17,149 nucleotides of DNA from the NCBI GenBank assembly GCA_036562385.1, contig DATCKG010000075.1:1-17149 (forward strand), written 5' to 3'. How positions within the stretch are numbered: position 1 is the first letter of the stretch; each line of letters begins with the position of its first letter. Below are positions 6,432 through 12,060 of this stretch, in pieces. This stretch comes from DATCKG01 sp036562385. GTDB lineage: Bacteria; Bacillota; Sulfobacillia; Symbiobacteriales; Symbiobacteriaceae. The notes beneath the pieces are model-generated. The model saw only the letters and a program-made list of their open reading frames with translations. It ran no database searches and was not told where the DNA came from. The translations under genes and the position numbers were made by a program.

Positions 6432-6980
6432 GTGGGCAAGAATCCGGTCCGGGAACTAGATTGGTTGAATGATCCGGTCGTCGAGACCGATGTCGATATT
6501 GACCAAAATGTCATAGTCGGAAAGCTTCCGGCTGTGATCGAAAAGATCCTGGGGTGGGGGTACGGAAATTCCACCTGGCCCCTCAGCTTTGGTATCGCCT
6601 GTTGCGCCATCGAGATGATGGCCACCTGCGCTTCCAAGTATGATATCGCTCGGTTGGGTTCGGAAGCCATGCGCGCCACACCGCGGCAGGCGGACGTGAT
6701 GATCGTGGCCGGCACGGTCAATGAAAAGATGGCCGTGGTGGTGCGGCGGCTGTACGAACAGATGCCGGATCCGAAGTTCGTCATTGCGATGGGTGCCTGC
6801 GCTTGCAACGGCGGTCCTTACTGGGACACCTACAACGTGGTAGACGGCGTTCACAAGGTGGTCCCCGTGGACGTGTACGTCCCGGGCTGCCCGCCCCGCC
6901 CGGAGGCCCTGCTTCAGGCGTTCCTGGAGATTCAGGAGATGCTCAAGACCGGTAAGCGGGGGCTGATCACCAAGGGGTAG
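6432..6980 (+). CDS. nuoB: NADH-quinone oxidoreductase subunit B
   Basis: A 182-residue Q-module subunit carrying cluster N2, which passes electrons to quinone at the interface with NuoD and NuoH. The N2 ligands are visible as the tandem cysteines C57-C58 in GIACCAIEMM, C123 in MGACACNGG and C153 in YVPGCPPRPEAL. A further cysteine, C125, lies next to C123. The start is GTG 6432, six bases after GGAGGTG. An ATG at 6360 in the same frame lies within the -10 element and is rejected. The gene has its own strong promoter and is followed by a hairpin, so it is transcribed apart from nuoA-N. The usual order is nuoA then nuoB, so the order here is reversed. Confidence 0.95.
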   Translation: MGKNPVRELDWLNDPVVETDVDIDQNVIVGKLPAVIEKILGWGYGNSTWPLSFGIACCAIEMMATCASKYDIARLGSEAMRATPRQADVMIVAGTVNEKMAVVVRRLYEQMPDPKFVIAMGACACNGGPYWDTYNVVDGVHKVVPVDVYVPGCPPRPEALLQAFLEIQEMLKTGKRGLITKG

Positions 6981-6989
6981 CAAATATGC

Positions 6990-7013
6990 GAGGCAGGGTC
7001 CTGACCCTGCCTC
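6990..7013 (+). terminator. Hairpin terminator after nuoB
   Basis: A perfect 11-bp inverted repeat, GAGGCAGGGTC (6990-7000) and GACCCTGCCTC (7003-7013), lies nine bases after the nuoB stop. Only CT separates the arms, so the real loop is probably four bases or more with a 10-bp stem. The tail TTGTACC is only weakly T-rich. It probably separates the nuoB transcript from the following promoter; read-through is possible. Confidence 0.65.
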
Positions 7014-7065
7014 TTGTACCATAAAGTGCCACCTCCGTGGGTGGGGTGCCGGCGCAGCGGTTTGG

Positions 7066-7095
7066 TTGACGCTGTCTTTGAGCCGAAGGTATAAT
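7066..7095 (+). promoter_or_regulatory. Near-consensus sigma-A promoter of the nuoA-N operon
   Basis: TTGACG (7066-7071) and TATAAT (7090-7095) are 18 bp apart, the same spacing as at nuoB. The sequence TATAATGGGCGTG differs by one base from the nuoB copy. Transcription would start near 7102, giving a leader of about 90 bases that contains a perfect palindrome. No equally good promoter is evident further down the nuo cluster, so this probably drives nuoA through nuoN. Confidence 0.8.
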
Positions 7096-7142
7096 GGGCG
7101 TGATGCTTTAGTCGACGAATAGTCTATAGGTTGCGGATCTGG

Positions 7143-7156
7143 CTGGTCATGACCAG
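7143..7156. promoter_or_regulatory. Perfect 14-bp palindrome in the nuoA leader
   Basis: CTGGTCATGACCAG is a perfect palindrome between the nuoA -10 box and its start codon, about 40 bp downstream of the predicted transcription start. It could be an operator for a dimeric repressor or a short RNA hairpin. No equivalent palindrome is seen downstream of the nuoB promoter. Function is unproven. Confidence 0.4.
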
Positions 7157-7189
7157 TTCGACCTTCCGGCGGAAAGGAGACGCACCTCA

Positions 7190-7549
7190 GTGAACTACTC
7201 GTACATCGACATTCTGGCCACGATGATCGTGGCGGTAGGTTTCATGCTTGGCACCTTCTGGATCGTGGGCAAGCTCTCTCCCCACAACCCCAACCAGGGT
7301 GAAAAGCAGGAGACCTACGAGTGCGGCGAGGTGCCCTTTGAGAGTGCTCTGATCAACTTCAACATCCGGTACTACGTGTTCGCGCTGACCTTCTTCGTGT
7401 TCGACATGGAAGCGATCTTCCTCTATCCATGGGCCGTGGTCTTCCAGGGATTGGGTCTGTTCGGGCTCGTGGAGATGCTCCTGTTCCTGTTCATCCTCGC
7501 CATCGGTCTGTTTTACGCGTACAAAAAGGGTGTCCTCCGCTGGGTGTAA
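7190..7549 (+). CDS. nuoA: NADH-quinone oxidoreductase subunit A
   Basis: A 119-residue membrane subunit at the junction of the peripheral and membrane arms. Three transmembrane helices are evident (about 6-27, 60-80, 88-110). The cytoplasmic loop between the first two carries YECGEVPFES with C45, the position corresponding to the mitochondrial ND3 cysteine that senses active/deactive state. The second helix has FDMEAIFLYPWA with acidic residues D72 and E74, conserved in the family. GTG 7190 is the start, ten bases after GGAAAGGAG. It is the first gene of the main nuo transcript. The 98-bp gap to nuoC holds a hairpin, whereas the other spacings in the operon are much shorter. Confidence 0.95.
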   Translation: MNYSYIDILATMIVAVGFMLGTFWIVGKLSPHNPNQGEKQETYECGEVPFESALINFNIRYYVFALTFFVFDMEAIFLYPWAVVFQGLGLFGLVEMLLFLFILAIGLFYAYKKGVLRWV

Positions 7550-7557
7550 CACGTGCT

Positions 7558-7580
7558 GCCCTGCCCCTGTGGGGGAGGGC
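7558..7580 (+). other. Hairpin between nuoA and nuoC (possible attenuator or processing site)
   Basis: GCCCT (7558-7562) pairs with AGGGC (7576-7580) and CCCC (7564-7567) with GGGG (7571-7574). There is one G-G mismatch between the two stem sections and a TGT loop. CTTTCGGTGTTCTC follows, a weak T-rich tail. It starts eight bases after the nuoA stop codon, in the only long gap inside the operon. It could partially terminate transcription or protect an RNA end, setting different nuoA and nuoC-N levels. Confidence 0.45.
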
Positions 7581-7647
7581 CTTTCGGTGTTCTCCCGGGT
7601 CGTGGGATCTGTCCGCAGCGCTCTAATTCCCCAGGGGGTGTGTCCGT

Positions 7648-8124
7648 TTGGACTTTCTTAAGGAAAAGTTTCCGGACGCCCAATTCGGCACTCTGGTCAA
7701 CGGCGACGTGGAGGTACTGGTCCCCAAGGAGCAGTACGAGGAAGCCGTCCGGTGCTGTTATGAGGCGGGATACAAATATTGTTCCGTGGTCACCGCCATC
7801 GACTGGATGGACCGGCTGACGCTGGTCACCAGCCTCTGCCGGATTGACCCCGCTGAGGTTGGAGCGGTTACCATCCATATCAAAGTGGACCTGCCCCGCG
7901 AAGGGGCCACCATTCCCAGCATCGCCAAGTTGTACCCCGGTGCGGACTGGCATGAGCGGGAGACCTACGATATGTACGGCATCCGCTTTGAGGGTCATCC
8001 CAACCTCCGCCGTATCCTCCTGCCGGACCACTGGCAGGGCGGCCATCCGCTGCTGAAGGATTTCGTCGACAAGCGGCCGAAGCGTCCCCGGATTGTGCGG
8101 AAGGGTTTCCGGGATAGCGAGTAA
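7648..8124 (+). CDS. nuoC: NADH-quinone oxidoreductase subunit C
   Basis: A 158-residue soluble Q-module subunit (30-kDa subunit family) that packs against NuoD on the peripheral arm. The family signature ERETYDMYGI (103-112) and the following GHPNLRRILLPDHWQGGHPLLKDF segment are unmistakable. It is a separate protein, not fused to NuoD as in E. coli. The start is the rare codon TTG at 7648, seven bases after AGGGGGTG, giving D-F-L-K-E-K-F as the opening. The gene ends 21 bp before the nuoD start. The C-terminal tail (about 141-158) is strongly basic. Confidence 0.93.
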   Translation: MDFLKEKFPDAQFGTLVNGDVEVLVPKEQYEEAVRCCYEAGYKYCSVVTAIDWMDRLTLVTSLCRIDPAEVGAVTIHIKVDLPREGATIPSIAKLYPGADWHERETYDMYGIRFEGHPNLRRILLPDHWQGGHPLLKDFVDKRPKRPRIVRKGFRDSE

Positions 8125-8145
8125 GGCGCGGTGGAGGTGAAACCG

Positions 8146-9294
8146 ATGGAACAGCAGGCGCAAGAAATTTTGATTAACATGGGGCCGCAGCATCCGTCCA
8201 CGCACGGCGTGCTCCGCCTGATGGTGAAGCTCAACGGTGAGACGGTGACCTGGTGCCAGCCCGACATCGGCTACCTGCACCGGTGCTTTGAGAAGCTGGC
8301 GGAGTCGAAGACGTACACGCAGGTCATTCCGTATACGGACCGGACGGACTACCTCTCGGCCATCACCAACGAAACCTGCTATGTCGAAGCTGTTGAGAAA
8401 CTCTTCCAGGGCGCCATCGAGGTCCCGGAGCGGGCGCAGTACATCCGCGTCATGATGAACGAGCTGCAGCGGATTACTTCTCACCTGCTGGCGCTGGGCG
8501 CCTGGGCCATGGACGTGGGCGCCATGACGCCGTTCCTGTACTGCTGGCGGGACCGCGAGAAGGCCTATTCCCTGTTCGAACAAATCACCGGCGCGCGTCA
8601 GCTATACAACTACCTGCGGATCGGCGGCGTCCGCAACGACCTTCCCGAGGGCATCATCGGCAGCCCCAGCGACGGGGAAGACAAGGCCGATAAGACCCTG
8701 TGGGGGTTTGTCAATTATATCGAAAGCTATGTGATCCCCCAGTGGAACGGGCTCGTTACCAACAACCGGATTTTCCAGTATCGCACCCAGGGCGTGGGGG
8801 TCCTCTCCGCGGAGGACGCCGTTGCCTACGGCGCATCCGGCCCGGTGTTGCGGGGATCCGGCGTGAAATGGGACCTGCGCAAGAACCGGCCCTACCTGAT
8901 CTACGACCGGCTGGAGTTCGACGTCCCTGTCGGCACCAACGGCGACTGCTTCGACCGCTGGGTAGTCCGGATCAAGGAGATGGAGCAGTCCTGCCGGATC
9001 ATCAAGCAGTGCCTGGAATGGCTGGCTGAGAACCCCGGTCCGGTGATGGCGAAGGTTCCGCGGGTGCTGAAGCCGCCCAAGGGCGAGGTCTACCACCGGA
9101 TTGAGGGCTCCCGCGGCGAGGTGGCCTGCTACATCGTATCTGACGGCGGCCCGAACCCCTACAAGGTGAAGTGGCGTTCGCCGTGCTTTACCCACCTGCA
9201 GCTGATGCCGCTCCTCTGCCCGGGGCACAAGGTGGCGGACGTCATCGCCATTCTGGGGTCTATTGACATCGTCCTCGGGGAGGTGGACCGGTAA
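8146..9294 (+). CDS. nuoD: NADH-quinone oxidoreductase subunit D
   Basis: A 382-residue 49-kDa-family subunit forming most of the quinone-binding site with NuoB and NuoH. GPQHPSTHG (13-21) contains H20 and TDRTDYL (64-70) contains Y69. By alignment from memory these equal Thermus His38 and Tyr87, the pair that contacts the quinone headgroup. 'PDIGYLHRCFEKLAE' and the ending 'DVIAILGSIDIVLGEVDR' are family features. The start is ATG 8146, six bases after GGAGGTGA; the GTG at 8131 is part of that ribosome binding site. Only two bases separate its stop from nuoH. In 14-gene operons nuoE, F and G would come here, but they are absent. Confidence 0.95.
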   Translation: MEQQAQEILINMGPQHPSTHGVLRLMVKLNGETVTWCQPDIGYLHRCFEKLAESKTYTQVIPYTDRTDYLSAITNETCYVEAVEKLFQGAIEVPERAQYIRVMMNELQRITSHLLALGAWAMDVGAMTPFLYCWRDREKAYSLFEQITGARQLYNYLRIGGVRNDLPEGIIGSPSDGEDKADKTLWGFVNYIESYVIPQWNGLVTNNRIFQYRTQGVGVLSAEDAVAYGASGPVLRGSGVKWDLRKNRPYLIYDRLEFDVPVGTNGDCFDRWVVRIKEMEQSCRIIKQCLEWLAENPGPVMAKVPRVLKPPKGEVYHRIEGSRGEVACYIVSDGGPNPYKVKWRSPCFTHLQLMPLLCPGHKVADVIAILGSIDIVLGEVDR

Positions 9295-9296
9295 CG

Positions 9297-10487
9297 ATGG
9301 TGGCGTTTTGGCAGAGCCTCCCGCCGCTGCTGCAGACGTGGCTCATCGGCCTGGGGAAGGGCACGCTGATCCTGATCTGGGCCTTGGCCAACTTTGCAGT
9401 GGTCCTGATGCTGGACCGGAAGATTTCCGCATGGATTCAGAACCGCCTGGGCCCCTGGCGCGTGGGCCTGTGGGGATGGATCCAGCCCATCGCGGACCTG
9501 TTTAAACTGTTTGTGAAGGAGTTTATTGACCCCAACAACGTCGACCGCCCGCTCTACCTGCTGGCTCCTTTCGTCAGCTTCCTGCCGGCCATCCTGGTCT
9601 GGCTGATCATCCCGTTCTGGAACGGCGGGACGGCCATGGACCTGGATATTGGCATCATCTATATCGCGGCCATCACGGGCTTCGACGTGATCGCCGTCTT
9701 CATGTCCGGTTGGGGCTCCGACAACAAGTATTCCCTGCTGGGCTCCATGCGCGGCGCCGCCCAGATGATCTCCTATGAAGTGACGCTGGTGCTTTCTATC
9801 ATCGGCGTCGTGATGATGGCCGGCAGCCTGCGCCTCAGCGACATCGTGATGATCCAGGATCAGCGGGGCGTCTTTGGCTGGTTCCTCTTCCCGCAGATCA
9901 TCGGTTTCATCGTCTACCTGATCGCTTCGCTGGCTGAGCTGAACCGGACGCCCTTCGACCTTGTCGAGGCCGAGTCCGAGCTGGTGGCAGGATACCACAC
10001 CGAGTATTCAGGATTCCGCTGGGGCTTCTTCATGGTGGCCGAGTACGTCCACCAGGTGGGCTGGGCGGCCATCGCAGCCTCCCTGTTCCTGGGTGGCTGG
10101 TCTGGTCCCAGCATTCCGGATGTGCTCTGGGGTCTCGGCAACGTCCTGAACATCTTTGGTGCGCTGCCCAACCCCATCGGCAATGCGATGATCAGCGCCG
10201 GCGACGCCATTGCCTTCCTGGACCAGGGCGTCTGGGCCGCCATCACCGGCATGTTCTGGTTTGTGTTTAAGATCTACGTGCTGATCTTCCTGGGGATGTG
10301 GATTCGCTGGACGCTGCCGCGTGTCCGCATCGACCAGCTGATGGACCTGGGTTGGAAGTTCCTGCTGCCGGTTTCCCTCTTTAATATCTTCCTGACGGGT
10401 ATTCTCAAGTACGCTGCGATTCAGTGGGATGGCCTCCCCATCAAGCTGGGTGCCATCACCATCAGACTGCTGGGCCTCTGGACCTAA
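9297..10487 (+). CDS. nuoH: NADH-quinone oxidoreductase subunit H
   Basis: A 396-residue polytopic membrane subunit closing the quinone chamber and linking it to the proton channels. Recognisable parts are DRKISAWIQNRLGPWRVG (40-57), IADLFKLFVKE and the acidic loop TPFDLVEAESELVAGYHTEY after the fifth helix region. The usual length is about 320-365. The excess is mainly at about 272-316, between FLGGWSGP and WFVFKIYVLIF. That stretch has a predicted hydrophobic, alanine/glycine-rich character. Position 40 is Asp where most homologues I recall have Glu (ERK). ATG 9297 lies 11 bases after GGAGGTG, which sits inside nuoD. The frame is intact throughout. Confidence 0.94.
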   Translation: MVAFWQSLPPLLQTWLIGLGKGTLILIWALANFAVVLMLDRKISAWIQNRLGPWRVGLWGWIQPIADLFKLFVKEFIDPNNVDRPLYLLAPFVSFLPAILVWLIIPFWNGGTAMDLDIGIIYIAAITGFDVIAVFMSGWGSDNKYSLLGSMRGAAQMISYEVTLVLSIIGVVMMAGSLRLSDIVMIQDQRGVFGWFLFPQIIGFIVYLIASLAELNRTPFDLVEAESELVAGYHTEYSGFRWGFFMVAEYVHQVGWAAIAASLFLGGWSGPSIPDVLWGLGNVLNIFGALPNPIGNAMISAGDAIAFLDQGVWAAITGMFWFVFKIYVLIFLGMWIRWTLPRVRIDQLMDLGWKFLLPVSLFNIFLTGILKYAAIQWDGLPIKLGAITIRLLGLWT

Positions 10488-10504
10488 GGAGGTGACGTTT
10501 CCCA

Positions 10505-11185
10505 GTGGGTATTGCTAGCTACCTCGGAGAGGCGTGGCGCGCGGGGAAGTCCTTCCTGACCGGCATGGGCATCACGTTCCGGGAGATGGTCTTCCGTCCC
10601 CCCATCACCGTGATGTACCCGGAGCAGAAGGATCCCAACATCCCACCGTGGTTCCGGGGTATTCCGCTGCTGAAGACGAACCTGCGGACCGGCGAGTACA
10701 AGTGCACCTCCTGCGGACAGTGTGTGGAAGCCTGCCCGCCCAAGGTGATCACCCTGGAGTGGCACCAGGACCCGGAGACCAAGAAGAAGGTGGTCGACCG
10801 GTACGCCATCGACATGTCCCGGTGCATGCTCTGCAACCTGTGTGTGGAGGCCTGTCCCTTCGACTCGTTGGTCATGGGGTATGACTACGAGCTTTGCAAG
10901 ATCCACCCCGAGAACCTGGTCTTCGAGTTCGAGGATCTGCTTCGCATGGGTCTGAAGTACTCCTCGGCCGAGGATCCGAGCGTAAAGAAGAAGGGTGACA
11001 CGCCGCCGTGGGTCTTCCACAAACTGACCAATGCCACCGAAGATGATATTCAGGATGTCAACGGATATCTGGGCCGGCCGCCGCTGCCCAAGGGCTACGA
11101 GCCGACCCTGAAGCCGCAGTTCCAGCGTCCTGAACAGACCGCTCAGGACGAGGCTGCGAAAAAAGATGGGGAGGAGGCCAACTAG
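10505..11185 (+). CDS. nuoI: NADH-quinone oxidoreductase subunit I (2x[4Fe-4S])
   Basis: A 226-residue ferredoxin-like subunit carrying clusters N6a and N6b, which deliver electrons to N2 on NuoB. Two C-x2-C-x2-C-x3-C-P motifs are visible: C67, C70, C73, C77 and C107, C110, C113, C117. The N-terminal ~35 residues form the amphipathic helices that lie on the membrane. After the clusters there is a longer than usual tail (about 150-226), ending in a charged, proline-rich stretch. Start GTG 10505 follows AAGGAGGTGA (10486-10495), nearly the full anti-Shine-Dalgarno complement, which overlaps the nuoH stop codon. Expression is probably strong and coupled to nuoH. Confidence 0.95.
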   Translation: MGIASYLGEAWRAGKSFLTGMGITFREMVFRPPITVMYPEQKDPNIPPWFRGIPLLKTNLRTGEYKCTSCGQCVEACPPKVITLEWHQDPETKKKVVDRYAIDMSRCMLCNLCVEACPFDSLVMGYDYELCKIHPENLVFEFEDLLRMGLKYSSAEDPSVKKKGDTPPWVFHKLTNATEDDIQDVNGYLGRPPLPKGYEPTLKPQFQRPEQTAQDEAAKKDGEEAN

Positions 11186-11187
11186 TC

Positions 11188-11721
11188 GTGTCCGCACTTA
11201 CCCTCCTCACGCGCGGCGAGTCCATCGCATTTCTCATCCTTGCCCTGGTGGCCCTGGGCTCGACCTATAAGATGGTCACCTCGCGCCTGATCACCCACGC
11301 GGCCCTCTTCATGGCACTTTCCTTTACCGCTGTGGCCGGTGTCTTCCTACTCCTGGAGGCGGAGTTCGTCGCCGCGATCCAGATCCTGATCTACACCGGC
11401 GCCATTACCACCATGATCCTGTTTGCCATCATGCTCTCGGGTCTGGCGGAGATCCGGAAAGACCGCGAGACCCGGGGGCCCCTGTGGATGAAGTCAGATC
11501 CGCTGGTCCTGGTGGTGGGCGGCATCTTCGCGGCGTTCATGTGCTACATCTACGCCGCCGCCAACCTGCCCGAGGCCATCACCCCGGAGAGCCTGCCGAC
11601 GGTGAAGGCCATCGGTTCCGCCCTCTTCACCAAGTACGTGATCCCCTTTGAGGTGGCTTCCATCCTGCTGCTGATTGCCATGGTGGGCGCCATCATCCTG
11701 ACGGCGAAGGAGGCGGAGTGA
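11188..11721 (+). CDS. nuoJ: NADH-quinone oxidoreductase subunit J
   Basis: A 177-residue membrane subunit with five predicted helices (about 11-28, 33-54, 61-83, 106-126, 148-172). The third helix contains ILIYTGAITTMILFAIML (66-83), the conserved segment whose pi-bulge rearrangement is linked to coupling of quinone reduction with proton pumping. Start GTG 11188 is ten bases after GGGGAGGAGG, which lies in the nuoI tail, and only two bases follow the nuoI stop. Its own stop TGA overlaps the nuoK start in GTGA, indicating coupled translation. Confidence 0.93.
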   Translation: MSALTLLTRGESIAFLILALVALGSTYKMVTSRLITHAALFMALSFTAVAGVFLLLEAEFVAAIQILIYTGAITTMILFAIMLSGLAEIRKDRETRGPLWMKSDPLVLVVGGIFAAFMCYIYAAANLPEAITPESLPTVKAIGSALFTKYVIPFEVASILLLIAMVGAIILTAKEAE

Positions 11722-12047
11722 GCGTGAGCCTACCGATCTACTTCCCGCTGGGGCTGGGTGCTCTCCTCTTCGGCATCGGGCTCTGGGGCGCCCTCACCCG
11801 GACCAACGCCGTGCGGATCCTGATGTTCATCGAGATTATGCTCAACGGTGTCAACCTTAACCTGGTCACCTTCAACCGGTACTACTGGGCGCAGACGCCC
11901 GAGTCGGCCTCCCTGGCCTCGATTTTCACGCTGTTCGTGATGACCGTGGCGGCGGCGGAAGCCGCGGTGGGGCTGGCTATCATCCTCAGCATCTCGCGGA
12001 CCCGGGGGACCGTTGAAGTTGACAAGTTCACCATGCTGAAGGGCTAG
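11718..12047 (+). CDS. nuoK: NADH-quinone oxidoreductase subunit K
   Basis: A 109-residue, three-helix proton-channel subunit related to MrpC. The two membrane glutamates needed for proton transfer are present: E39 in LMFIEIMLNGVNL and E81 in TVAAAEAAVGLAI. It starts at GTG 11718, overlapping the nuoJ stop by four bases. A second in-frame GTG at 11724 lies at a more usual distance (ten bases) from AAGGAGG and would shorten the protein by two residues; the sequence does not decide between them. The loop between helices two and three carries NRYYWAQTPES. Confidence 0.94.
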   Translation: MSVSLPIYFPLGLGALLFGIGLWGALTRTNAVRILMFIEIMLNGVNLNLVTFNRYYWAQTPESASLASIFTLFVMTVAAAEAAVGLAIILSISRTRGTVEVDKFTMLKG

Positions 12048-12060
12048 GAGGGGAGATCGC

